Assembly: GCA_019828595.1 (NCBI GenBank)
Contig: JAHQRK010000014.1
Span: forward strand, 1,798,001-1,862,000
From: Aphanomyces cochlioides
Lineage: Eukaryota; Oomycota; Saprolegniomycetes; Saprolegniales; Verrucalvaceae
Direction: 5' to 3'
Length of the DNA: 64,000 bases
Positions 1 to 11,301 of this stretch are shown here, piece by piece. Position 1 is the first letter of the stretch. The number at the start of each line of letters is the position of its first letter. The notes below the pieces were generated by a model. It saw nothing but the letters and a program-made list of their open reading frames with translations, was not told the DNA's origin and did not search any database. Made by a program: the position numbers and the translations under genes.

Positions 1-46
1 TTAATCACCGCAGGCAAAGTGGGGCGGGAGAACCGAAAAGTTCGCG

Positions 47-1075
47 CTATTGAGGGAAGGCCTGCAACTGTGCGACCCACAAATTGATCGCAGCTTTCTC
101 GTAATGCATGTATCGTTCCAAAACATTTCCCATAGACCATCCACATCTAAGGCACACACTTATAATAGAGGGGCCACTTGTACTGCCTGACGATACATAA
201 GTTGCAGCACCCTTTCTGATCGAATGGGTACCAATGTCATCAACAACTCCAAGATGGCCAGATTTGACTGATTCTCTCAAACTCTTTCCAAACCGCGTCC
301 TTTGGTTTGAACCAACAAACTACGGGCCATCGTTCAAGCGTGGATTGCAGTCAAAATAGACTCCAAAAGCAAGAAAAATACAAATTGACGGAGACAATGG
401 GTTAGCATAGAGATGCTTGGGATCTCTACGCTTCGTGCCGGTCTGGTCAGTTTTGGTTTTGTAAAAAACGACCCCCAAGGCGTCACCTTCCAAAGATAAA
501 TGGTCCAAATCGATTGTTTCCGTTGACTTTGAGCGTGCCATAAGGTTCCATGACAAAACCAAGAAGAGATGTTGAAAACCTGTGTCATTCATTTTGATGC
601 TTGCATCTGCAAGGGCCTTAAAGGTGGGAAATTGCATGGGTCGTTTTCCAGTTACTTTCAAAACGTTTGTCTGCTCCAGTTGGGCTTTAATGCGATGAGT
701 GTCTACATCATCAATAAATCTATAGAAGTACCTTGGAATAGATCCTTCATTTCAGTGTCGTAGGCAGGCGGCAATGGTACTTCTTGTCGCTTATAGTAAT
801 CCTTTATCGCAGATCGATAGCCTGACATAGTTGTAGCTTTAATGTTTCGCGTGTTAAGCGTCGCAATGATAAAGTTTCGAAAATCGCCATATTCAAAACC
901 AGCCAAATCAATCGCTCCATCGGCATTGAGCATTCGTGCACGCTCATATTCGTCCTGTTCGCCAATCCAGGCTATAATTTTTCGCAAGCCGCTTGTGTAG
1001 CGAGCCTGCGTTCCTTCAGAGAGCCGTGATCTGCGGATATCCTCGAGATGTTGCCATTTCGGCCCCTCTTTTTAA
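47..1075 (-). pseudogene. Crypton-like tyrosine recombinase, copy 1 (broken)
   Basis: This is a tyrosine recombinase of the Crypton type, the integrase of a DNA transposon that moves through a tyrosine-linked intermediate. Read leftwards from about 1075, the N-terminal SAM-like part includes ARYTSGLRKIIAWIG and GYRSAIKDYY (987-703). The catalytic half follows, with first Arg in SWNLMARS and a KTKTDQ beta-hairpin (661-320). The C-terminal box has HSIRKG (His and Arg), RCGWSMG, and the probable nucleophile Tyr in LERYMHY (280-47). The parts are not one ORF: the frame changes around 700, and an in-frame TAG at 320-322 separates the last two although the frame continues across it. The family is clear by comparison with the copies at 29.4-31.6 and 62.5-64 kb. 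I infer a decayed element; a further small intron is possible near 700. The usual C-terminal DNA-binding domain would lie beyond the left edge. Confidence 0.7.
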
Positions 1076-1726
1076 CAAATGACTGCTAGCCAGTTTTCTG
1101 TGGCCACGAGGTCGACAATTTCTCAAAACTTCCAGTGTATGAAAAACATTTGATTTTTGTATGGTGTGTGCGATCCAATCAATGTTCTGGAAACTTTATC
1201 GGACATCTTTCCGAAAAAAAGCCCACAGAATCTATACTTTCCCTATAAAATTCAGAGAATGTGGTGTCGATATTTGTTTACCTTATACCATTATACGTTC
1301 TATTCATTTATAACAACAAATTTTACAAAGTTTGTACTTATACCACCATTAAACTGTGTTAATTTATAACTTATATCTAACAATATGGTGTCGCCAGTAT
1401 GATGAACCACCGAAACCAAGCTTTTGACAAACTCCCCTTCCTTTCCTGTCTTCAGCAACATGGACGAGGAAAGTCTGTCGCGATTGCGCTGGATGTCATG
1501 CGGTGGATGAGGCTATTGCAACCACGGTGGCGGTCACGCCCACCGGTAACGTTGTGGGTGTCAATAGAGACTTTTCGAAATTTCGTTGAGTTTGAGTTTG
1601 ACAGCAGAAACGATTTTGATTGGACAAAACAAAACATATGTTTCTTCTTGAGAATTGATGGGGGTGTTTTGTTGAGTTAAATGGCTTTGACTCAAAAGAA
1701 CTTTGACTTCGAACAGAAGAGTTTCA

Positions 1727-2909
1727 ATGGCATTCGTCGCGCCAAAGATGGGACCCATGGAAGCAATGCTCTTCGTATGGCAATTATACATCTTGTACAG
1801 AGGTAATTCTCGTCGTTTCTTACTCCTCTTCAAAGCTATGGAGGAAAACAAGCTGTTCCGTCTCACAAGTGGGCGGATTGATTTCTCCAATTCCTTCGAC
1901 ATGCGTCTCGATGATACCACTGCTATTGAACGATACCGCTTTACTATTACTCAGTTGGATGAATTGCCGATCAAACTTGGCTTAGATCAGTTTGTTACAA
2001 CTCCCTGTGGAGACAAAGTTGCAAGAATCGAGGCTTTGGCGATGGTTTGTCGAAGATTGTCAGAGCCATCCAAATTGCTCACTGTTGCCAATGAATTTGG
2101 GCGATCAATGGCCTCATATTCAAGAATATTCTTGCACACGATACGGCTCTTGCATGCCAGACATAAGTCTTTGTTGTACTTAAACAAATCGTTGATAAGA
2201 CGACGAATTGAAGAATACTCGGCAGCCGTGAGAGTAAAAGGAATACGATTGACAAAGTGCTGGGGATTTATAGATGGTAAGTGTAAAGGACAATATCATA
2301 TTCTGACATGATTTGATCGTTATAGGCACGAAGCAGTATATATCTCGACTGATTGCACGCCATAATGCAAGTCATCGAAATGAAAATTTGCAACGATCTG
2401 TTTACAATGGCCATCCAAGACGCCATTGTTTCAACTGGCAAGGCATCACATGCCCTGATGGAATCATGATATCAATGTATGGACCAGTTGAGGGTCGTAG
2501 ACGTGACAGCACTGTGTTGGAAAAGAGCGAGATTTTGAAGCAATTTCGACTTGATGACACGTTTCATAATGCTTTCATTTATGGTGATCCAGCATACTCA
2601 TGCAGTGATTATGTTGTTTGCCCTTTTAGCAATGCTACACCTGGGAGCAAAGAAGCCAAGTTTAATGCACGAATGAGCTCCGTGCGAGAGAGCGTCGAAT
2701 GGGGCTTTGGGTGTATCAAAACACTGTGGCCATTTATCAATTTCGACAAGAAGCTGAAAACATTGGAAGCGCCGATTGGGAAGATATTTAACACTGCGGT
2801 ACTCTTGTCCAATTGCCACTGTTGTCTACAACCATTTGGGAACCAAATCTCCATGTACTTCGACATGAATCCACCAACACTTGATGATTATTTGAACTTA
2901 GACGAATAG
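1727..2909 (+). CDS. PIF/Harbinger transposase, copy 1 (two exons)
   Basis: DDE transposase of the PIF/Harbinger superfamily (DDE_Tnp_4 fold), which cuts and pastes its element with a Myb-like partner. Exon 1 runs to 2276 and exon 2 from 2326. The intron (2277-2325, 49 nt, GTAAGT...TATAG) interrupts the glycine codon of GFIDG and rejoins it in frame to TKQYIS. The catalytic acids are visible: Asp in GFIDG, Asp in YGDPAYS and Glu in SVEWGFG. The spliced product is about 377 residues from the ATG at 1727, a usual size for the family. It aligns along its length with the minus-strand copy at 5.6-6.7 kb. No frameshift or internal stop is visible, so it may be intact. The Myb-like gene of the element lies convergent at 3.3-3.7 kb. 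I could not define terminal inverted repeats. Confidence 0.85.
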
Positions 2910-3317
2910 GCTAGCCTAAAATCAACGAGGCAGCGAGTTGATAATTGCAAGCAAAAAGTCTTGATTTCGTTTTTCTCGTGCGTTTTCAAGTGCAATACGT
3001 CTTTCTTCCCGCTCAGCTTCTTGTGCGTCTCGATTTTTCTAGTAATCAAGGAGAATTGCAGAGCTATCTCGAGGAACTTCCATTGCACCGACAGCGGAAG
3101 CGATTGACTCCATCATCACAGACAGTTGTTCTCGCTTGGTGGGTTTGCCTTGTTTTCTCTTTTTGAATGGTTTGGGACCCTCGTCCTATGACCAAATTCA
3201 ACTAGAATGCTTTGAGATGCATGATACATGTATCTCACTGCTGTCAGATGATTCAGATTCCTCCATGGCTTTGCGTCTCATGACAATACCTGATGCTTCA
3301 ATAACATCAGCCTTACG

Positions 3318-3720
3318 CTAGGTTTGCTGTTTAGTTTTTTCTTGAATTTCCATGTGATCTTGCATTTGTTGATTTATGTCTGTCAGAAGTTGCTCCTTTG
3401 TAGAGTATTCTTCCGCTGACCCAGATTGGCGTCTCGACTTTGATTCAGCTGCCAAGAATGACTTTATCATTCCTTCAAATCTTGTTTTGTATGCAGGTCC
3501 GTTCTTTCCTGCTACTGTTACATTGGGGGTCCCATTTACTTTCTCAGCAATGCTGTCCCAAACTTTCATGACAGTCCGCGGGGCACAGGCCCAAACATGC
3601 GAATTGTTCACTGCCTATAACAATATAGTCCACAAATATACGACACGTTATCATCATGAGAAGGATTATATCATCGCCGACTGTAAATGTTCGTCGTGTG
3701 GATGCCTTATCAACCGAGAT
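3318..3720 (-). CDS. Myb/SANT-like protein of the Harbinger element (partial)
   Basis: Small Myb/SANT-like DNA-binding protein, the second gene of PIF/Harbinger elements; it helps bring the transposase to DNA. The clear part is 3611-3318, with a tryptophan-bearing helix (VMKVWDSIAEKVN), a GKNGPAYKTRFEG stretch typical of these proteins and a charged C-terminal tail ending KQQT. Upstream on the minus strand another frame encodes RTFTVGDDIILL, which resembles the first SANT helix of the same family. The two pieces lie in different frames, and the only visible acceptor (TTATAG near 3618) does not restore the frame with a plausible donor. Either a frameshift or an intron I have not resolved lies between 3615 and 3660. 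The gene is convergent with the transposase ending at 2909, as expected for one element. Confidence 0.6.
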
Positions 3721-4036
3721 GTCGTGTGAGGCGTCCGTGTCTGGCGCGAAATATCCTGAAGTGCAATACTACTCTGTTTCATTATGTTTGTCACTTTCAT
3801 TTTTTGATTGGCGGGATTTTTCTAAAACGACGAATCTAGACCGACTGATTGGTCCACCAGAAAGCGCGTTCTTTTGTGTTTGATTGGATACTTTTTGCTC
3901 TTTGAGAGCCATCCTGAGTGTTGAGATATTTGGCTTCAAACTTTTCGTCCTGAGCTAGCCAAGGACAAAGTCTTCCGCAGCACTTTCATTTTCGATTCTC
4001 TTCGCTCAATACACCTCGTGACACTCAACTAGAACC

Positions 4037-5488
4037 ATGTCTCTGTCCCCAACCAGCTCGCATGAGCCGTCTGTCGTTCAATCCTCGTCCCGCTCAACCA
4101 GAAACCTCACTGACAGCGAGCGACTCTCCGTGTATCAACGACTGCTGGAAGTGTCCAATAATGGCCATGTCCAACCACAATCGGTTAACGAACTTGCTTC
4201 TATGTTCAAGTGCAACCGCAGAACAATCTTGCGCATTTGGAGCCGTGGACGAGCCTCCCATCACGATGGCCATGGCCCTGCCGATGTCACGTCGAAAATT
4301 CGAGGTATAACCTGCTTAAATACATATTCTTATAAAATTTTGGAGACATAAATTTTGACGGGTAATCTAATCTAGGAAATTGCGGAAAGAAGAAGAGGTG
4401 GACCCAGGCACGAGTCGAAGCCGCCATCAAGGCAGTCTCCCTGTACAAGCGCCAAACCTTGCGAACTCTTGCCGTTGCAACGAACATTTCTGCTGCTACG
4501 TTGCACCGTCACATGAAAACTTGCCCACGTTTCAAGGCTCGGACGAGCTACGTCAAACCTTTGTTGACTGAAGCCAACATAATGGCAAGGCTCAAGCACG
4601 CGTTGTCCTTCCTCCAACCTTTGCCAAGTGGAAACCAGAGCTTTGTCGACATGCACAACTACGTCCATGTTGACGAGAAATGGTTCTACTTGGAAAAGGT
4701 GAAGAGGCGGTTTTACGTGTACGACGAAGAACTCCCGTCCCGCCGAGCGAAGTCGAAACGATTCATCACGAAGGTGATGTTTGTTGCCGCCGTTGCAAGA
4801 CCAAGATTTGACTACCACACCAAGAAGTACTTCGATGGGAAGCTTGGAGTGTGGCCCTTCGTCGAGAAAATCCCTGCCAAGCGCGGAAGCAAGAACCGTC
4901 CAAGAGGCGCAATCATCACGTCACCTCAATGTTGACTCAAAAGTCTACGCCGACGCGATATTGACGAAGGTAGTACCAGCGATCAAGTCCAAATTTCCCG
5001 CCTGTGACCAACACAAAGGGGTCATCATACAGCAGGACAATGCTGGTCCGCACATGCGGGTCACGACAGAGCTGTTGCTGGCAAACGGAATTGAAAGTAT
5101 ACAAGTCGCGAATCAACCTCCCAATATTCCCGACTTCAATATCCTAGACTTAGGTTTCTTTAATGCTATTCAAAGCCTGCAGTACCAAAAGCATACTCGT
5201 TCAATTGTGGAGCTTATTGGCGCTGTAGAAACTGCGTTGTTGGAGCTACCAGTCGATACTCTCGCGAAAACTTTCGTTACTTTGCAAAAGGTACTCGAAA
5301 TATCGATCTCGTTGAAAGGAAGCAACGAATATAAGCTCCCTCGCAAGACCAAGGACTTGCATTGCGATCACCCCGTTGTCATGTGCGACTCAGTTTCTTT
5401 CGAATCTGCCTTGGTCCACCTAAACTATCGACTTGGTGAAGAGGCTTTCCTTGAGCAGCAACTGACTGGAATTCACCAAAATGAGTAG
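4037..5488 (+). pseudogene. Plant-type mariner transposase, frameshifted
   Basis: Transposase of the Tc1/mariner superfamily, resembling the plant/Stowaway-type mariner group. Exon 1 starts at ATG 4037 and encodes a helix-turn-helix region (NELASMFKCNRRTILRIW). A 71-nt intron (4305-4375) follows, and exon 2 encodes a second DNA-binding part and the catalytic domain. The acids are Asp in VHVDEKWFY, Asp in QQDNAGPH and Asp in ILDLGFFNAIQ, which gives a DDD rather than DDE triad. The reading frame breaks once, between about 4919 and 4932: frame 1 ends at the stop at 4933-4935, and the rest (LNVDSKVYADAI onwards) continues in the next frame to 5488. One extra base, or two missing, explains it. 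An Inr-like TCATTTTCGATT lies near 3985. The break makes the copy inactive unless it is a sequencing error. Confidence 0.85.
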
Positions 5489-5588
5489 TCATGATAATAT
5501 ACTCTATTTTGATTTTAATTTCACACCCTTCTACTGTTTATTGAAGGTCATACTTTAATCAAGTCGAAATCAACAGAGCACTTATACT

Positions 5589-6662
5589 TTAATCAAGTGT
5601 ATTTTCGAGTGGACAAACATAATGAAACAGAGTAGTATCGTAATGAAGGTACTGCTCTAAACTTGGTGGCTTCATTCCAAAATACATGCTGTTCGAGTTC
5701 TTTTTTCGCACGCAGGTTATACAATTCGTCAACAGAACAGCCACTTTATACATCGCAGAGATAGGACTTGTTCCAACCCGCAACTTCTTTTTGTAGTCGA
5801 CTAGCGGCCAGTAGCGCACAACTTGTCCGTATGACCATTCGATACTGACACGAACACGACTTACACTTGCATTCACTCGTTGTTGGTCTGGGGAGACGTG
5901 GGCGCCACCAAAAGGGGAGGCAAGTTGGTTTGATCGACCATAGGCCGGATCACCGTAAATTACAAAGTTTTGAAAGCGTTCGTCTCCTGCCAAAATGGAC
6001 TCGAGGTTTGACCGCTGAAGTAGCACAAGATCGTGACGTCTCCCCTCAATGATTCCATCCGGGGTAACGACAGTTTGGAATTTTATACCGTGCCTGCGCT
6101 TATGTCCATTGAAAAACGATTGCTGTTGTAGTTGTCCAGTTGGTCGAGTACATTCGCGGACTGTGCCATCTATGAACGCCCAAATGTTGTGGACTTCTGA
6201 GCCTTTCTTGACAACAGCTTCACTATATTCGTGTAGTCGACCAGCTAGTCTATCTTTGTCAAGGAATAGTATGTCTTTAAACTCGCCATGAATATGGCCA
6301 AGTACATGCAAGAAGATGTTGCACATACCGCTAGTTGATCGACCAAACATGTCAATCAGGTCCGACCAACGATCTGGCACTGTGAAATGGCGGAGCAAAA
6401 TGCAGAGACCTTCGACTCGTGGGCATGATGTTCGTTCAGGTGTGATTATGTTTTTCGGTAAGCGCAAGCATTCAGCCAAACGACGGATATCATCCTTCTT
6501 GAAACGGAACTTTTCCAAGCAATCCTTGTCACTATACTTGTCTAGGGTGAACACAACATTGGGGATGCTTAGACGCTCGTTTCGAGTTGGTTGACGGAGC
6601 AGGAGGAGCTTCAGACGGAGAGAAGCGGACGAACGCCGCAAAACAAACGATTTGATTCGCAT
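5589..6662 (-). CDS. PIF/Harbinger transposase, copy 2
   Basis: Second DDE_Tnp_4 transposase of the PIF/Harbinger superfamily, about 357 residues from the ATG at 6662-6660; the open frame extends upstream to 6788 without another good ATG. The catalytic residues are Asp in WAFIDGT, Asp in YGDPAYG and Glu in SIEWSYG. Unlike copy 1 it has no intron at the FIDG position: here FIDGTVREC runs straight through, so the two copies differ in gene structure. It is only moderately similar to copy 1, so they represent different element lineages. A mariner pseudogene separates the two. A 27-nt stretch at its 3' end (5612-5638) recurs inverted at 3766-3792. The frame is open throughout, so the protein may be functional. 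Confidence 0.85.
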   Translation of the reverse strand: MRIKSFVLRRSSASLRLKLLLLRQPTRNERLSIPNVVFTLDKYSDKDCLEKFRFKKDDIRRLAECLRLPKNIITPERTSCPRVEGLCILLRHFTVPDRWSDLIDMFGRSTSGMCNIFLHVLGHIHGEFKDILFLDKDRLAGRLHEYSEAVVKKGSEVHNIWAFIDGTVRECTRPTGQLQQQSFFNGHKRRHGIKFQTVVTPDGIIEGRRHDLVLLQRSNLESILAGDERFQNFVIYGDPAYGRSNQLASPFGGAHVSPDQQRVNASVSRVRVSIEWSYGQVVRYWPLVDYKKKLRVGTSPISAMYKVAVLLTNCITCVRKKNSNSMYFGMKPPSLEQYLHYDTTLFHYVCPLENTLD

Positions 6663-6789
6663 CGCACAAGCAAAACTGGCCAGTTCTCTGAGATTATCAA
6701 ATTTGTTGAACTCACAGTGTTTGTAATACCGTAGATTAGAGTGCGCACTTGCTAAATTGAAGAAACGGGGATTTTTGTCGAGGTGCAAT

Positions 6790-8320
6790 CACCAAAAATC
6801 GAACGTAGATAAGATCACCGCAAACTTGCAGATTCCGGTGTTGCTAAATATCTCTAGTGTCTAAATATTGTCGTTTGGGTCCAAAACTGGAAATTTGAGA
6901 TGTTTTGAAATTGTTTCAATTAATTTACGCAAACACTATTTAAAATTTAGGCAAACAATTTCTTATATTGCCCTCGATCATGACCATTAAATAGTGTAAT
7001 TTCAAACGTTTTAAATGTTTGAAAAACATGCTCGAAACATTCAATTTCTTTTCACTTGAAATTTGTAAATTTGCTTGCGTCAAAATTTATTCCGCACGAC
7101 TCCAGTTTTTTATTAAAACCACAATACATATTCAAAAAAAATTATGCAGGATGTAAGTTTGGAGTGGGAATCGAAAACTCTCGGTCAGGCAATGGCGCAG
7201 AAATCGAATTTTGATATTTGTATGTCTGAATCAATATAAGATATCGGTATTAGCCACAATACGGATATTTGCCCAGTGCGGTCCGACCCGATATACTAGT
7301 ACATAATACTAGTATGTACGGTTTTGCAAGAAGCATCCAGACAGGGCGATAAAGAATATAATCAAGCGACAATGCTCAAGTTATTGCGAATTACAGTTAT
7401 CATGATAAATAGAGGCACCCTGAATTGTTGCCGACTGCCTGACTCCTCCCGTAACTTAGAATAGTCCATGATGCTTGGCCTGTGAATTCCCATCAATCTA
7501 TCAACTGTTAATTCTTTTCCGACTCTTGCCAGAACAAAACGCTTGTGCTCGATTTATTGCTGGGATTTGTTGTCGTCCGTTCAGAACGACTGGGAGAACT
7601 TTTTTTGTGGAACACGGCTCAAAAAGAATATCGCCAAAATAGAAATGACCAGAAGCGTTTTGGGTGAAATACGTACTATTAATAGTACTGTACTATTAAT
7701 AGTATTCAATTTCACATGGGAAATATTTTACCTCCATAGACTCCGCTCGTCTCTTTATCATGGCAGGTATCGAGCTCATCTAATGATAAAACAATTGCTG
7801 TATTCATTACTTGGGCGTGTAGCCGCACTTAAGGCAAGCGACTTGAAATTGAGCTGGGATCCTTTGTCAATCTCACTAGTGAGTCGTTCGTTTGCTTTCT
7901 AACCATCTGACTGTACAACGTCGAGCCAATATCATCTCTAGTATCCCACCTCTGGTGGGCGCAATTTTCAGCGTCCTTGTAGGCTTTGCCACAAGACAAG
8001 AGCAACGACAATGCAATAGTCTCGCGAGAGTTTATCAAGGCTTGAGTTTATAACGTGGCTGGCACAACGTTGACAGACGTTGGAGGAGTAAAGGCACCCG
8101 ACGGAATTATATCATTTTTTACCTGTATTCCATATTTATCAAAAAGACGTGTGAGATGCATTTTCGAACTGACAGGCGACAAATATCAGTCAAAGCCCAC
8201 GGTGGAACGTCCGAGGCGATCTCCTCTTGGGTGGTTTGGGGGATGATTTAAAGATTCTCGATGATGTAAAGCGTCGCGAACGCCGCCAAGTCTCGTTAAA
8301 TCACTGAATACATTACAGCA
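6790..8320. other. Non-coding, A/T-rich; small palindromes
   Basis: No convincing gene is seen here. The DNA is A/T-rich to about 7150. Short palindromes occur: TACTAGTA appears twice near 7289-7318, and a 16-nt palindrome (GTACTATTAATAGTAC, 7673-7688) is repeated almost exactly at 7690-7705. The few open frames lack recognisable domains and probably arise by chance. Confidence 0.5.
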
Positions 8321-8326
8321 CTCTTA

Positions 8327-8776
8327 TTAGTCCACATAGTACGCTGAGGGGGATCGAAGCGGGTCTTCGCAGTATAACCTTCGTTCCCATGCATCTTGGA
8401 TGCGCTGTTTGATCTCAAGGAGGCGATAGTATGTCTCTTCATCGACGGAGATGCCGCCGTTGACCGTTGCGCGAGGATATACGACGTCGTGCGTGTCTTG
8501 TTTGATCGAGACGGTCTCTGCTTGCCGCATGGACGATGTGTTTGGCGTTTGGTTGTTCATGTTTCGTCGCTTCATGGCGTACTGCTTTTGGACTGAATTG
8601 GCTTTACGGCGGTGGAATTCACAGAGCGAATGTAGTTTGCCATTCTTCCGCTGCGATCGCGGGTGTTTGCATTCCTTGTATGCATACCGACAACGCAGGT
8701 CCGTCGGCACAGCAATCGGCGGGGAAGAGGAGGCGGCATCTGTGAATGGCGCGGCAGTCATGGTGGAGAAAACCAT
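8327..8776 (-). CDS. Small Cys/His (C-x6-C-x15-C-x2-H) domain protein, copy 1
   Basis: A 149-residue protein with one recognisable block near residues 29-60: CRYAYKEC, then RKNGKLHSLCEFHRRKAN. The pattern C-x6-C-x15-C-x2-H looks like a single zinc site, followed by a basic stretch (MKRRNMNN) that could bind nucleic acid or act as a nuclear signal; both roles are inferred. The C-terminal half is low in complexity with an ILE-rich helix (YYRLLEIKQRIQDAW). The same block occurs in the genes at 14.9 and 25.6 kb in this window, and I recall it as widespread in oomycete genomes without an assigned function. An Inr-like TCATTTCGC lies just upstream (about 8790 on the minus strand). The start could instead be the Met at 8761. 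No intron is needed. Confidence 0.7.
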   Translation of the reverse strand: MVFSTMTAAPFTDAASSSPPIAVPTDLRCRYAYKECKHPRSQRKNGKLHSLCEFHRRKANSVQKQYAMKRRNMNNQTPNTSSMRQAETVSIKQDTHDVVYPRATVNGGISVDEETYYRLLEIKQRIQDAWERRLYCEDPLRSPSAYYVD

Positions 8777-8779
8777 TTT

Positions 8780-11300
8780 TGCGAAATGATATCAAACGCA
8801 GCTCGAGAATATTCAGAGGCACGCGCCATGTGGCTGCGACAAGTGCGAGGGAAGATCGGACGGGAGAAACCGTCATACAAAGCGCAAGCTGTCGCTGGAA
8901 TGTGGTCAGAGATGCTACTAAGTGATAGTGGATGGAATAATCCGGAAAATGGATCGAATATCATCATGTTGGTGGGCTGTTGCACTGGATATAGTGTCTT
9001 GTATACTGTACAATTTATGATATGCATGTTTGAAACCCCAGGAGCTAGAGGGAGATTTTGCTGGCGGTGCTATCACCATGGTTGGTATCTCTCACTTGGA
9101 GTCCACGCGAGTGAGTCGTGAGAGAGTCCATGACGGAGCTCCCGATGGAAGGACGCGCGGCGGTTGGGACATTGAGAGTGTCGTAATGACCGTTTTGATT
9201 ACACCATGATGGAGTCGAGTAAAAGAAGGCACCCACCTGTCAAAGGCTGATCCTTTTGCGTCGTAGTTGAAGACAAGATTTCCTGCATGAAAAATGTTGA
9301 AAGTCCCACCAAGATACTGGATGCTTTCACTTGATGGGTTGGTTGTGTAGTTTTGTTGTGCCAAAGGGGAAAGGCACGCACACGCGCTATAGCAGGGATG
9401 GACTCAACTTGAAGTGTTTTTGCTGCGCCGTGGCAAGGACAGCCAATGCATATGTAACCGGGAGTGAAACCATTCGTTTCTATACGGGACCATCGGTTTG
9501 ATATCTCGAGAGTTTCACTGTTCGTCGTTGTTTTTCTTGGGGTTGGTAAATCCCGTGTGGATTTGTGGATTTCTCACTCGAAGCTGGTTGTCAAAGGACA
9601 CTCTTGTGAAAATTATTGTCAAGATTACTACGCTCTCTCAAATGGATGAGTTGGTACATATGAGGACACAGAAAACAAAAAGTGGCTAATCAACCATCGT
9701 GCAACGTTTGAGTTAGCTATTGCATCACAAACCAGAGTCTTCGAGCAACATTTTGACACCTTAACATCTCGTAAATGACGCTCGAGTCCAAAGTTATGAA
9801 GGCTTGAAGGTGATGGATCCCAATTTTCGACCAAAAATGTCATTTTGAGATTTATGTATTTCCAAAAAGAGAATTTTGTGCTGAATCGTTTGATACTGTA
9901 TTGATCAATGACTTCATACTCAATGACATAGAAAAACAGAATCGAAAAGTGCGTTGATGTTTTTTTCAACAGTTTAAAACAATGTTTTGGCAATAAGACT
10001 GTTTTTGATTTCGAGCAAGTCAATTAGACTGAAATTGATTTCTATGGTGGCATTAAGACTGATTTTGATTTCTATCGTGTCCATAAGCCTGAATTTGATT
10101 TCTCTGAAGTGGTTTCTATCGAGCCTGAATTTGATTTCTCTGGCGCCTTTTCCGCGTTTTCTTTTACCATCGATATTGGCATCCATGGCTTGGCACATTG
10201 CAACCGTAGTATACAAGCAGGCGCTGAGTTGTGCCTTGTTGAAGGACTGCAAGGACTCCAAGAAATGTAAGATGTGCTGCTCTTTGTCTATCAAACAGCT
10301 TCGGTGACAACATGTTGTCGAAGAATATGATATTATCATATTCTTCACATTGGAAACCACGCTGGGACCGTTCTTCATCGCGAAGCTTCGAAAAAGTTCG
10401 CGCGAGAGAACATGAAAATGCCGATCGCATCGCAAGATCCCACTAGCGATCAAACACACGGCATTCCTTCACCCTCTCGGCTCCACACCCGGGAAAAAGA
10501 AGTCTACTCGTAGAGACACAAGCTGATGTTTGTGGATGAGTGATATCTGGGCATGATACTGCATTTTGGACCTCACAGGGGTCGCATCCTGTGATATGAA
10601 ATGTGAAAAACAGTTCACACGACCGCATCAGTAACCATCTCATGCGCTCTATCGTTTGTTTTACCTCGAATTGATTGCTAAAGCAGCTGCAACAATATGA
10701 TCCAAGGCAGTGGGCCCTGTCTCGCGTGTCCACCTTTTTCAAAGGTGTCAAACGTGCAGGTCGTGAAATTCCAATCCCACGACAAACGAACGACCATGTG
10801 GATTACTAAAACCAGCTGGCCAAAGCTACAAATATCACATGCAATGATTGTCCAACCTCCACGCGATGCGCACAGAAGAGGGGAATGTCAGTCGTGTTTT
10901 ATCTTGGATGCATTCCTGTTACTGTATGCTGGAATATGCCTTCGCCAGCACCGACTTCAGCATGGACGCCACCGTTGACACTACAATCGATGCCAGTCCT
11001 GCAGCGCTGGAATTGGTGCGAATGCTGGCGTTGGAAGCAGTTTTAGCGGCAAAGGAAATTCCAATCAATCATCTCCAGGCTGCGCCATTCCTCCATCACA
11101 GGAATCAATCCTTGATAAAAAAGGAGAGTCATTCCTGTTCTGAAGGAATTGCTCCTTTAGAAGACGTTTGTTCGATATGAGTGAGGGGCTTTTGGAAGGA
11201 AAAGCTTGAATCCAGGCGTGGCTCTTGATGAAAAGGCGGTCGTTTCATATCCTGCATGCCCTTTTTTATCTTGACAACAGAAGACCGTTCACTAATCGAA
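8780..11300. other. Mostly non-coding; possible small exons
   Basis: No gene is recognised. On the minus strand an open stretch at 9364-9230 (NIFHAGNLVFNYDAKGSAFDR) ends at a GTGGGT that could be a donor site, so it might be a first exon of an unknown gene; I could not find the partner exon with confidence. A minus frame at 10459-9974 is open for 161 codons but half of it is a translated tandem repeat, so it is not called. Confidence 0.4.
9991..10146. repeat. Imperfect 30-bp tandem repeat (about 5 units)
   Basis: Five imperfect copies of a roughly 30-bp unit built on AAGACTGATTTTGATTTCTAT can be read: at about 9991, 10021, 10051, 10081 and 10118. The first four keep an exact 30-bp step and the last is shifted by a small insertion. 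On the minus strand the repeat translates to a recurrent IEIKFSL-like heptad to decad, but no gene context supports a protein. Confidence 0.8.
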
Positions 11301-11301
11301 T

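Noticed and set aside
1399..1680. 93-codon plus frame upstream of the first Harbinger transposase
   Set aside because: It has no domain and overlaps an equally long minus-strand frame. It is probably untranslated element sequence.
9974..10459. 161-codon minus frame as a gene
   Set aside because: Its C-terminal third is the translated 30-bp repeat and the rest shows no domain or promoter.
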